Shown: piece by piece, positions 44,901 through 56,013 of the stretch
Layout: each line of letters starts with the position of its first letter
How positions within the stretch are numbered: position 1 is the first letter of the stretch
Assembly (NCBI RefSeq): GCF_036370855.1
Contig: NC_088130.1
Span: forward strand, 67,370,941-67,434,940
Length of the DNA: 64,000 nucleotides
DNA from: Dromaius novaehollandiae
Lineage: Eukaryota > Chordata > Aves > Casuariiformes > Dromaiidae
Direction: 5' to 3'
Made by a program: the position numbers and the translations under genes
The notes under the pieces: generated by a model
Told to the model about the DNA's origin: nothing
Seen by the model: the letters and a program-made list of their open reading frames with translations, nothing else
Database searches by the model: none

Positions 44901-47900
44901 TATTGTGTCTGGGTGACAACTTGAGAAAAATACATAAAAAATATTTAAAAACACATTAAAAACATATAGAAAAGCAATATTCGTAATATTTAAGTGCGGC
45001 TCATTAATGCACCTGATATATCTGCATTTTAGAGCCCAGCCCGGGCCAACCGCAGAGAGCGGCGTGTGGGGCACTGCCTGCATCTCCCTTCGCCCCCCGG
45101 CAGATGCTGCAGCCGGGCAGAAACTGCCCCCAAACGCCGGAGCAGCTGGGCAAAACACAGTAAAATCAGCACTGCCTGGGTTTGTTAGGGCCTGAAAAGT
45201 GCTGGCAACTTTTCCCCTTGAATAAAACACCCTGTTTGCACTAAAAATGTTATTTTTTCCACCCACCAGTCTTGATAATAACATGGTACCCGAGCTGGCC
45301 ACGTAGTGCAGACCTGCTCTGCCTGCCAGCTGCAGCCACGGAGCACATTGGGAGGCACGAACGCACCTTGTTATACTCTTAATTTCGACTGGCATCTGTG
45401 CATTAATTACCTAATAGTAGTAGAATCATTAAAAACATCACACACTTCACATGTGGCAATATTACGGCATTATTTTGTATTTAATTTCATGGACACTATC
45501 GCTTGACTTGTTTTTTCACCTTTTTTTTTTTTCCAGTATACGCTGATTTAAATTTTTGTTCTAACGGGAAATCAGCTCAGATCCTAATTGTTGTTTATCC
45601 AAAATGTAATGACTGCAGAAGTCAAGATTCATAACAGAAACCAGAATAAAACAATTATATTTTATATTGTATTGATCAGGGCCTCTGGGTACTTTTGCAG
45701 TCAAATAACCAAAATAATAATAACTGGAGCTCAGGGATACTGTATAGTTATTGATGCATAAATATACATTTTTTTTTCACTTGCATCTTTCGGTCTGATT
45801 GGCTGAGGAGTTTTGATTTGCATAATTGCTCTGATTTTATTTCTCAGTAATCATACAATATGCAAACCCCTTAACTCTGGATGCTTGATAGCTTTTATTA
45901 CTCAATCAGGGTGCAACGATTTGCATAATCACTGTGCTTTGATGGTTATTAGACTCATTCTGCTGCGAGAGAGATGATAACTTTGTGCTTAATACCTCGG
46001 ACTTGAGAGACCCCGTCTCAATTCTTCGCCCTGCCACAGGCTTTTGATACGATCGGGGCAAATCAGTTGCCCCTGCTCGTGCTTCAGCTCTGATGTCAAT
46101 GCGTTTGCCAGCCAGCATGAAGCGATCCGATGCCGCAGCCCGGCACGAGACGCTTGCAGAAATGCGAGTTACTCGTCAGCTGCAAGGAGACCCCACCTCT
46201 GCTTCTTGTCATCTTCTGCTTTCCTTCCCATAAAGACTTGTCTTTGGTACAGTTGATGATGTAGTTTTAAGCACCGCTATTAAATTACTGAACTGAAAAC
46301 GAGAAAGCATCAGATCATCAGAGCCGGAACATATTTTATAGTATTAACTTTCCCCTGGAAATTACCGATATTAAATAAGAAAGAGAACAAAAATCAAAAC
46401 CTATTTATCAAACATATTTACCATTTGATTCAACATATTTATCATTTAAGACCCCAAGATGAATGTATTCTCTGTTCAGGGAAGGAAGGAAAACATTTCA
46501 CTTCCAGTGAAATCAGTATTATTTAAACATGTGCCAAAGTATTTTGTTATATCAAAGCTCAAAGTATTTACAAATTTTGGCTCTGATTCTGCACTTATGT
46601 GTATGCTTCACTTCATATGTGTCAACAGTTACTGGGAATACTCAAGTATACTGACATACTTGAAGACACACTTGCAGGCCGAGGGCTTCCAACGTAACTT
46701 ATTTATCTCTCATCTAGGTTTTAAAATTGGGCACAACCGCAAATCTCATAAAAAACTATCAGTTTAACATTTAAAAACGGAGTCATTTCTAGTTGCTCAA
46801 ACACCTCCAAAGTTCACCAAAAAATTTTTAAACATGCAAACTATCTTTTTCCGTTTGTCCATAAATAACAAAAAAAGGCTGATCTTGACCCCAGATAAAT
46901 ATCAGGGGTCAAAACCAAGCATCTCTAATAACCACTGTCACCAAGTAGCATTTCCTGGGCTACCTCCTTGCAGTATCCAAACTATAAATAAATACTAACC
47001 TCAATGAAGAGCTAATGTTTAGAACTGTGGCAATGAAAAAAAATGAGGTTTTTACAATAAGCGTACAAGCTATGGCTTCATATTTTTACCCATAGTTAAG
47101 ATACATTTCCAAACAGCGGCTGCTATAAAGCTTACATAAAGTTGACATGATTTCCCCCTTTCTAAGCTCCATCTTGGCAACTTAACAACCACATGAGCCT
47201 TATCTCTGAATCATCATGTTACATGGTTGAAGGCAAAACCAAAGTTGCTTGCATTAAAAGGAAAGCATTTTTTTTTCTTTATTGGAGTGTTACGTTTCAT
47301 TGCAGTAAATTCCTGTGGTGTCATCTGCAGAGCATTTTAAACCACTTTACAGATGTCAAAGGATTACTGTTTTGGTGGGCGACATATTGCGAAGACCGTA
47401 GTATTTTTCATTCTGTTACATTTTTCCTTCTCGGTTCATTGTTCAGTGTTGTTGTACAGGGCATAGCTCTTTGGGCCTGACTGTCCTTTTTTCCACTACA
47501 GTTTATGAGGCTCAAGCTTGTTGCGTGCAACCGTTTTCAGGATTGTGTTAGATTACTACAGGTGAGTAAACACCAGGCCACTGAATGCAAAGGGAGTCTT
47601 CTCATGACTTAAATCCTTAGCCTCACATGCCATCAGCTTCCGAGTTTCTTTTGTGAAAGAGCTTTGATGATTTCCTCCTGTAGATATTTTACGTACATAT
47701 CAGTAAAAATATTTTTGAGTGATACAGGAGAGGCTGGAAATTGGGCCATGCAAGCCAAAGCTAAAAGTGAAGAAATGTTATTTTGGCTGTAGCAGCTCTT
47801 ACCCTGACTTGATTTCTATAGTAGCCGATAGAAAAATCCTTAAAAAAACCCCCACCTATATATACACTATATGGAACAGCATGCTGGCTGAAACTTTACA

Positions 47901-48126
47901 CCTGTCTGATACATGCACCGAGCTCTGTCAGGAGTAACTCTATGAATTCAAAAAATTCTGTAGGTCTGAGAAGAATACGGTTCCGTGGTTCAGGTATGTG
48001 CTGTGAAGAAATCTCTTAACTGCATTTCACAGGTAAACTGAAGCCTTTTTTATTCTTCATTATCACACCTATTGCGCTACCACGCTGCTGCAAAGGACAA
48101 TGACGTGTACTGCAGACACAACTACT
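44901..48126. other. Intergenic interval with a probable conserved element
   Basis: No exon is supported. It contains the octamer-rich block at 45740-46200 and an AT-rich stretch with a short imperfect repeat at 46404-46447 (ACATATTTACCATTTGATTC twice, diverged). In mammals SKOR2 follows IER3IP1 here; I see none of its large CpG-rich first exon in this window. Confidence 0.55.
45740..46200. promoter_or_regulatory. Candidate distal regulatory element with three octamer-type sites
   Basis: Perfect octamers ATTTGCAT stand at 45816-45823 and 45919-45926, both inside the 12-mer GATTTGCATAAT. A near-octamer in reverse orientation (ATATGCAAAC) is at 45858-45867. An inverted CCAAT box (GATTGG) is at 45797-45802. 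Outside promoters, such clustering suits POU-domain factor binding. The neighbouring 46000-46200 is CpG-containing but not repetitive. Regulatory function is inferred. Confidence 0.4.
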
Positions 48127-48431
48127 CTATTGTAGGACAAATTGGATGCTCAGGTGATTTAATGGCCAGTTTGTTTTAACCATCACATCTGCGAATGTGA
48201 TACGACTTTGTACATCCGCGTGAATTACTATCTGCTTCTTACCCTTCATTAGCTGCACAGAGACCTTTGTCCTGTCCATTGCTCTAAACGCACTGCACAC
48301 GATCATCTCTGCCTTGCCTTTGTCATTTGGGAAGTGTGTAGCTCCATCCCCTTCAAAACGTGGACTACCAGCTTTTCTAGGATTTAGCACCGTGAAAGAA
48401 TTTAGCGCAGTTTCATATACAAAAGGACTAC
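48127..48431 (-). CDS. Orphan terminal exon, unknown protein
   Basis: Read on the - strand, a good acceptor (ttcttcaatttccag) at 48432 opens a frame of 100 codons ending in TAG at 48127. The product contains SPFVYETALNSF, then KAGSPRFEGDGATHFPND, then KVSVQLMKGKKQIVIHAD, and ends HLSIQFVLQ. Two leading bases (GT) require an upstream exon ending in phase 1. Among the exons I can see, 52797-52852 ends in that phase and could splice to it, bypassing the transmembrane exon. I recognise no family. It could be a chance open frame, an alternative end of the - strand transmembrane gene, or part of another gene. Confidence 0.3.
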
Positions 48432-48976
48432 CTGGAAATTGAAGAAAAAAAGGAAAAATAAATACACCGTTCTGAACTTACATATAAATTTATTGGTGCC
48501 ATTTCCTAAGTTTATCATGCTTGGCTCTGTAACTGTAATCTTTTAACGTCACTTGTGTAGTGCATACACACACACACGCTGCTGTTCATCACGGTATTAT
48601 CAATACCATACTACCACATTATACTACATTATTTTACATTATATTGTGGTATTCCCATCATGATCCCTGTCACCATTTGTATTATGTTCACGCTGGAATA
48701 CGCCAATCAAGAACTGAGGCCCCGCTATGCTAGGTGCCATATAGATATTTCTCAGAGATGACAGGCCTATAATAATGTTTTATATATAAAACAGGGCAAC
48801 AAGGGGAGCAGGGCCGAAACAAAACAAATCGACTTTGCTGGAGAATTGGAAGGCTCTGCTTTGACTTGCCTCACCCGTGACAGACAGTCCGGATTTGCAG
48901 GCACTGGGGCCGCAGCAGGTTTTAAGGGGGGATTTACGGGAGGATAAGGAAACAGCTTTATGAATTTTGACAGCAG

Positions 48977-49102
48977 GGAATTTTGTCCCCATGCGGCGAG
49001 CAGCACAGAGGGAAGAGCAGGAGTACCAACGAGAGCGGCAAAGGTGCTTGCGGTCGCTGTTACAGGCTGTGGAAAGGCAGGAACAACTCACTAAATACAT
49101 AG
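48977..49102 (+). CDS. Possible exon encoding a charged helix, + strand
   Basis: Between a cag acceptor (48974-48976) and a gtg donor after 49102 lies an open frame with MRRAAQREEQEYQRERQ and then LLQAVERQEQLTKYI. This Arg/Glu/Gln-rich, heptad-like composition is typical of coiled-coil proteins and unusual for random intergenic DNA. No phase-compatible neighbouring + strand exon was found, and I recognise no family. Confidence 0.18.
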   Translation, partial: GILSPCGEQHRGKSRSTNESGKGACGRCYRLWKGRNNSLNT

Positions 49103-49224
49103 GTGTAAAAAGTGACCGAAATGGCAAAGACTGTTACAGGCACAGGGCTCATGTTTGCTGCCATGGACGTGCAGTCACGTGTTTGCACCAAACCACAGAA
49201 AACGAGAGCAGCAGCAGGACTTGA

Positions 49225-50987
49225 AATAGGTTTGGAGGCAGGAGAAGGAATATGGCTAATGTCCGGGAAGAAAGGATCCTGCTGCGGCTGAGTCCCTGCC
49301 AACGAGGGCTGCAATGTCCTCTCAGTTTCTTCAGGAAATGATCAGGTCTACTTTGTGCCTCTGTCTCCCCGGGGAAAGGCTGGCCCTGTTGCTGACCACG
49401 AGGCCTGGACGAGGAGGCAGTTCACAGGCTGTAACCTTCCTGTTCGCGTATCTGTGCAGCTTAGGGCTCCCGCTGGAAAACATGAATTAATAGCATCATT
49501 TTCTTACACCAAGGGTAGCTACGGCCAATAGCTAAGGGACTGTCCTAGATGCCAAGATATCCTAGATATCCCTGTTGGCCAATCTTAACGCCGTAATGAT
49601 CCTGCAGATACTTTTTCTCTGAGATGTGTGGGCAGAAAGGAGGAACTGAACGTGCCAACCTCATTTTAGAGGAATAACCATTGGTCAAAGGGCTTTTCTC
49701 CTGCTTCCTGAGACTTTCCAGCTATTCATACGGAGAACATGCTGGGGGTGGGCCAAGAAAGTTGATAAGATGAATGAAAAAATATATATCCTCCGCACAG
49801 CACTCTCAGGGCGCCTAGCGGCTGTTAGCCAAGGGCATGAGGGAGGACTACACTGCGTGGCGGCAAGGAACCAACCTCTCCCTCCCCGTGCCAGATCCCG
49901 GGCTAATCTGCCCCCTTGTAACTGCCACCTGGATGGGAGAACACCGGGCTTGTTTCCTAGCCAGTTGGCATCACGCTGGAGGCAGAGGTCATTGGTTCCA
50001 GGGAAAGTCGCGGCACTCAGTTTAAAGATTAATAGACGGTATCTTCCTTCAGCCTCTGAAGGTGGGCAGATAAAAAAAAAAAAAAAACGGGTATGTGGCT
50101 GACTTGCAGATTGCAATCCATCCGATAATGTTAGCCCAGCCACAGATTCCCTCCACCGCAGCTAGAAGGAAACCGTGTGTAAAAGGTTAGGTCTCAGTTC
50201 AGTGGGTGGCTTTCAAGCGTGAGTCAGAGAGATTGAGAAATTGGTGTAAAAATCACCAGAAATCCCTCCTGGGTGTTTTCCCATGACTCACCCATGGAAG
50301 CAGGAACTACAGCGTGATGTAGGTCTCTACCGAGTGGTACCTCCTCGCCAAGGACGAGGGAAAAGGGACCGAAGGGGGCAAGGCCCTTCTCAGCACACCT
50401 TTGCTCCATTCGCTGCGCTGCCTGCGAAGGAGGCTCGCCTCTGCCGGTCAGCCTTCACCGACACTAAGCCGACAGCTCTAACTCACTATTAACTACATAT
50501 CCAGCTCTCTGCCCAGAAATCTAGCTGAGCCTGAGGATCAGATCCCACAGAGCAGCAGCTCTTCTGCGCACCAGTTAAGCACCTCAAATACCTCTGTAAA
50601 AATCGAAGATGGCACAGGGAGGGAACATAGCTGTTGGAGAGGAGGCCTGGGTTTCCACGTGGGGAGAGGCATCCCTTGAACTGATTACTCACTCCATCCT
50701 TGGATTTCTTTCAGCAAATTTTTAACACAAGACCTCACTCAGGTAGAGAACATATATCTACAAAGAAGGTTAGCACTTTGCTGCCAGAAAGAATTGCCAG
50801 TTTCTCACATTTTCTAATACTGGTGTGGTAGGAGTTCATAGTCCAAAGCTAAGGCATTTCCCCCTGTCAGTGGAGGAAATGAAGTGGGGCGTATCAATCC
50901 ATCAGTTTGCTAGCACACGCCCAGAGTCCTTCAGGCACTTTTCCCTCCAGAAGAAAGCAAGCAGCTGCTAAGAAAAGCAGTGGGGTA
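49225..50987. other. Interval without supported gene
   Basis: Moderately GC-rich sequence with an A15 run at 50072-50086. Overlapping open frames occur on both strands near 49685-50143 but lack splice partners. Part may be the 3' UTR of the - strand gene ending at 50988. Confidence 0.5.
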
Positions 50988-53900
50988 TCACTGCTCTGGT
51001 GGAGAATCGGGAGGAGTTAGCAAGGCAGCAAAGGAGAAGCATGGCAGCCCCATAATGGAAATTGTCTCTTCAGAGATGGCAAACTCTGTGGATACAGTTT
51101 GCTGTTCAGAAATGTAACTTATATACACCGGGCCAGTCAAATCCACTGTTGGAATCTTATCAGCGCTATTGTTTGCCACTGTAATATTTTCCAGAACCAC
51201 TGCAGGTCTACTGAGATCTTTGGAAGAACGATGTGATCCACAGCGCCTGGCACAACAGAAATGGAGCAAAATAAGTCATTAGGCATTAGATAAGCATGAA
51301 GAGCTGTTTGTATTTTCAACTCAGTTCAATTAATGAAGGCAAATAACTGTCAGCAGTACAGAGCTAATAGCTGAGGATGCTGGTGATAGTGCTGATTTAA
51401 TTAATTATGGAGATGACCCTTTCCTCTTGCCCTAATTTTTTTGTCCTTTAACATAAAAATAGGTCTCAAGACCCATCTCCCTCCTCCATTTGGCTAGCTA
51501 CATTCAAACTAAAGCTGAACAAACATTTTGTTTGAAGAGATTTCTTGAGAAAAGATTGTTGACTTTCTCTTTATAGAAAGGAAAAATCTTAGGGGGATGT
51601 CCCTTTTCTTGTGACTTCTGGTTGTTCTTGAGAAAATGCAAAAAGAAAATTTTGGCCACAGTAAGAAATGAGGGGTTTGGTTCTCTCTCTTTGCCTCACT
51701 ACAATTTCCATATGTATATTTAAAATTTGGGGGAAGGAGGAGGAATTTGGTTCAGACATGAAACAAAACCAAATGTCATTTCCCTAAAATGCTATACCCA
51801 GACACACATCCAAACAATTCTCCAGCCACCGTCGCTCCCCTCTGCTGCGGGCAGACTTCCCCAGCGACTCTGCTCCTCTCCTGCCGCCGTAACACTCACC
51901 TCCAGAGCACCTGCACTGCTATGCTGACTGCCACCAACAGTAGGAGACTTCCACCGAGAGACACCATGACGATCTCGTAAGTAAGCAATGACGAACCTAG
52001 AGGAGAGTATGGAAACCACAGGTGAGTTTTGCCAACAAACAGCTTTAAGAAATGCAGCCTTTTGTCATACAGCCCCCGTTGTTACATTTTCATTTTAAAT
52101 TGCAAATACTGATGCTCCTTCTCCAGCTGGGTTTCTGTGCACACTCCAAGCTGTGGATGGAGAGGGGCTGATCCGTTCTCAGTTAGGAGGCCATTCCTGT
52201 GCACTACTTTGGCTTCAGCAATCTTGCAGCTCAGTTAGTTAACTCATGGGTCTTTAACTGCCAAAGTACAAACCAAAACTAAGTTGCAGGGCTGAGGCTA
52301 AAACCCAGCACTCTGGATCTGAGGGAGGGCAAGGGTAGTCCTACACTGTTAGACTACAGAGCTATTTCACATGTTATCCGCTGATTTGCGGTGAAGCCAT
52401 AGCAGGATCCCATATCCTACTCCCTTTCTAGCCAGCATTTTCCATCCACTTCCAGCTTGTGCAATCTCAGTTTCCATCCATTTTACCTCTTGGGTTTAAT
52501 CCAAAACTTAATGGGGTGAAATTGGACCTAGATCCCCCTCCTCCAAGTTTCACACTTCTCTCTTCTGTTGCAAGAGCTCCTTTTATTTCAATCATTTCTC
52601 CCTCTCTAATGGGTCTAACATTCATTATACTAGTTCATCCATTCCTTTTGAGCCCATTCACAAATCCGTATCTGCTAAATTTTATATGTTTAGCGACACT
52701 GCTATTGCCTGGGGCCTCAAAGTAATGTTGTCACACAAATATACACTGCAAAAATGATTTTAAGTGCTAATGACAACAAACAGAAAAGTATAGCACCTTC
52801 TTCCTTGGCAACCAGCGTGTTGTGAAAAGTTCCTTCAGCTTCAATGACCATTCTGAAAAAGAAAACCGACACATATTCAGATCACGGTTTAACGTTCAAA
52901 ATCAGTATATTTATTCTAGACCCATTAATGAGGACTGTATATTTCACTGCCTCCAATGTGAGTTATCTTTACAACTTCCTGGTGAGATAGGGACATTCTG
53001 CTATCACCATTTTGCAGATTAGAAACCAAAGCACAGAGGGGTTAAGGGACAGATCTAAAAAGGCATCCCAAGCCTAAATGTTTCCTTTAAGGTAATAAAC
53101 TTCCCCGAGTGCCTTGAGTTTGACGTCATGCTTGTCTAAAGCACCTCACTTTGACAAGTGCTGTGGCACATCACGTCCCCAAACGGGATCCAGAGACTGA
53201 CATTTGTTTGTCTACGTCCCCCAAATGGCTGCAGTCAGGTAGGCTGCAAAGCAAACACACGGACAGTGTGTGCACCTTCCTTCCCCCACTCCGCAGTGAG
53301 CCCGGGCTCGGCAAGCTTGTCCAGAGTGTGACAAACTCGGGCTGAAATGGCACAAATGTCGTCTTCTGCCACAAAGCCAGTTTTGGAAGTTTCTCCCTCC
53401 TTCTCCGCTTCTGCAACGCCCCTGTTGTTTGCTAATGACCCCTTAGCTGTGCTAATATGCTGGTTTGTGGGTTGAGGGCTATAAAATGGTTTAGGAAAAT
53501 GAGTAAAACATAAGAAAGAAACAAACAGACAAACATCTTTAAGTGGTTTTGCTGCCAGAGAAAACCTGTGCGTAACTTGCCCTCAGCTTTGATTCCCTGC
53601 CTGAAATTCATCTCTCTCTAGAGAGAGGAGGCAAGAAGTAGCTGAGTTTGGAGTAAAAGGAGCCAGGAATGAGTGGAAATAGCTGTTCCTTCCTCCAACG
53701 GGCCACAAGAAGGTCAAGCCTGAGTTTGGCTTTCACCTGGAGAAAGCAACTCACTGAGCTGCGGACCACTGGGGTCAGGTCTCTGCTCCATGAAGCATGC
53801 AGGCGTTGAGTATGATAAAGCCACAGAATAAAATACATAAGCAGTCCTGCAAGCAGACACCACTTCACGTCACTTTTATCTAATCCCAGACAACTTGCCC

Positions 53901-56013
53901 CAGGATATAGAGGAAGACTTTAGCAGAAAAGGGAACCGCATCCAAGTTTCTCGAGCCCAGATTTATACCTTTTCTTTTACTGCCTCTAGAAAGGCAGTGC
54001 TTAACTCCTGTAAAAAATCTCAGCCATCACGTATGCAAGTAACTAAGAAAGATCAGCAGCTGGACAGAAAGATAATGGGGGCTCAAAACAGAATTTCTTG
54101 CTTTGCAGAAAATAGTAAGATTAATTTACCACAGTGGTATTGCCTGCTACCATAACACTCATCCCAATACTGAGTTTCTCAAAATAGTGAGTGCAGTTCT
54201 CTTCACAGCAAACACGAGGCACAGATGCATGATTACCCTGCTGTCGAGATAGGGAAACTGAGGCTAACAATTTGCCTAAAATAAACCACATTCTGTGGCA
54301 TGGCTGGGAATTTCAAGCAGATCTCCCGTCTCTTGTTTTTATGCCTTCACCATGAGAATATTCCTCTCACAGAAGCTTAAAATTATAACACATCTTGTTA
54401 CTGTAAAGTGTTCATTATTTAATTCTATTCTAGCTTTTTTTCCAGAACAGAAATGAAATGTGGAATCACAGGGTATATCCTGATGACATCTAGTTAATAA
54501 ACACATTAATCAATTGCTTGCAATATGTTCTCAGGTATCAAAAGAGCTTGTACCTAATGACTTAAACATTGCACTTTAAATTCTTTTCTCTTTGCATCAA
54601 TAAGCTTAAATTTAAATGGAATTATTGTGAAAAAACTGTTTAGCCCCAGGCTGCATAAGTAAAAGCAAGTGACTGAAGAAAAAACAACCCTGTAGGAAAA
54701 ACGCTAAGCCAAACTCGTACTCACATTTATATGAAAAATGATACCAGCTCTGAAATGCTGCTGAGGTTGAAATACCACACGTGGCATGAATTAGATGTAT
54801 CTGCAACAACTCCTACTTTTAAAAACCTTTAACAGCAAAACCAGGCAGCAAAGTTTTGTAGCTAAGTAGATTGTATCCCAGTTTTGTCTCTTATTCAATA
54901 GTGTGTGTGTGCATGCTTGCGAGTAGGCTGAAATGTTCGCCCCAAAATTGTTCAAAAACTCATGTGAAAATTCCCTGGGATGGAGGAGAGCTGGGCTGAG
55001 AGTCCATCACTCAGAATGGAAGATCACCTGCTTACAGCAGACAGAGAGTCCTCCAGCTCCCTGTGGTACAATCTCTTTTTCTCACACCATTAAGATGTCT
55101 CGGGGGCACCTTGCTCTCACCCTTCTGTTTGAAAAAGTTAAAAAAAGAAAAATGCCATGGAAATTTAAATCTGTAACAGAATGAGAAGAAAAATTATAAA
55201 TTTCTAGATTACCTTGTGGCTGCTGGAGATCCTTGTGTCACCATGATGCTGCTAAGACTTTGCAGGAAAGGAAAGCTAGTCTGAAAGGTTTCAGACTAAT
55301 TGCTCACTTCATTTGCCTCTGTTGATTGCTTTCTTTTCTGCACGGTTTTTATTAGGGCACAGTAACCTCCTCCTTTTATAGGCAGTCAATAAAGTGCGGA
55401 GGTGGATCAAACAGAGGCTTTACTCACCATCCTTTCACTAAGCAATTCCTTTTGCAGCCTTTCTTGCTGGAGGATGAGGCATGGCCACACTCCACCTAGA
55501 GGCCTGGCAGGGCTGCCTTCAAGCTCCCCGACTCCTTTCTGGGCACTATAAATACGCAGGCCTCCAACAAAACATTTTGCATTCAGAAATGCTCCATCAA
55601 ACTGGGTGGAGGGGGCAGGCAGCCGATGAGTTAGGGCACTCTCACGGCCCTGGGTGCAGAGGGAGGGAAGTCCCACCAGCTGAGATGGGTCCTGACCAAG
55701 GGGCAACCATAGGACCAAAGTAAGTCATAGTCTAGCCCTTGCTTTTCGGGCGTTGGGCAGACCAAGCTAGCTCCTCATACTAAAAGGAATGCTGTAGGAT
55801 GTTAAGGAACTGCTGTTGAGCCATGAACCTGGAGAGGGGCTGGGCTTCAGATGTGCTTCTTTTTGGTATTTTCTGCTGACTGGCTTTGCTGTTCTTCACA
55901 GCACCACAAGCAGGATGTCATGAATCCTGCTCTGCAGCACCTACCTTTTCCCACGCCTCCTCGAGGGAATGCACACACCTTGTTGTATGATTTTCAATCC
56001 TGGAGCCGAGTGT
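50988..56013 (-). CDS. Unrecognised single-pass membrane protein with coiled-coil stalk (5' incomplete)
   Basis: Six exons in transcript order: 55945-56013, 55428-55466, 55213-55280, 52797-52852, 51900-51996, 50988-51246. Each has an AG acceptor and GT donor, and every junction preserves frame. The 195-residue product runs: TLGSRIENHTTR (one N-glycosylation sequon); a short Glu/Lys/Leu-rich helix, LEEAWEKQERLQKELLSERM; a Ser/Thr-rich stalk; MVIEAEGTFHNTLVAKEEG; a 23-residue hydrophobic helix, MVSLGGSLLLLVAVSIAVQV; then WRRCGSHRSSKD and a tail ending LTPPDSPPEQ. Acidic residues before and basic residues after the helix suggest N-out/C-in topology. No signal peptide or start codon is fixed; a further upstream exon is possible (58632-58678). 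I recognise no family and none is expected here from human synteny. Seen: frames and splice sites. Inferred: that it is a gene. Confidence 0.5.
51900..51996 (-). CDS. Transmembrane exon of the unrecognised - strand gene
   Basis: The acceptor read on - is catactctcctctag and the donor is TGGAG/gtgagt, both strong. The exon opens with two bases and closes with two, and encodes SSLLTYEIVMVSLGG followed by LLLLVAVSIAVQVLW. The hydrophobic segment is flanked by acidic residues on the N side and RR on the C side. This is the most persuasive single exon of the locus. Confidence 0.6.
52230..52370 (-). mobile_element. MIR-like SINE remnant (antisense)
   Basis: The sequence TTGCAGGGCTGAGGCTAAAA, then CCCAGCACTCTGGATCTGAG, then TTAGACTACAGAGC follows the reverse complement of MIR (GCAGAGCTGGGATTCGAACC, CCAG, then CACTACACCA). 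It is old and strongly diverged, and lies in the intron upstream of the transmembrane exon. Confidence 0.5.
52975..53070 (-). mobile_element. MIR-like SINE remnant (antisense)
   Basis: CCATTTTGCAGATTAGAAAC followed by AAGCACAGAGGGGTTAAGGG matches the reverse complement of the conserved MIR 3' half (ATTTTACAGATGAGAAACTG, AGGCACAGAGAGGTTAAG). It is the clearest of the MIR relics in this window. Confidence 0.7.
53071..55212. other. Intron of the putative - strand gene / unassigned
   Basis: Apart from the MIR relic at 54215-54335, no exon or named repeat was identified. A TG-repeat fragment lies at 54900-54912. Confidence 0.5.
54215..54335 (-). mobile_element. MIR-like SINE remnant (antisense)
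   Basis: GATAGGGAAACTGAGGCTAA, then AATTTGCCTAAAATAAACCAC, then GGCATGGCTGGGAATTTCAA, then GCAGATCTCCCGTCT follows the reverse MIR order (GAGAAACTGAGGC, TTGCCCAAGGTCAC, GGCAGAGCTGGGATTC, CCAGGTCTCCT). Confidence 0.65.

Noticed and set aside
44250-45395. 381-codon open frame on the - strand as a separate large protein
   Set aside because: It is the IER3IP1 exon 1 frame extended through a GC-rich minisatellite. There is no independent domain, and it overruns the exon 1 donor.
49900-49945. Match to the 5S rRNA internal region (TGGATGGGAGA)
   Set aside because: Only about 11 bases match. The remaining 5S promoter boxes and ends are absent.
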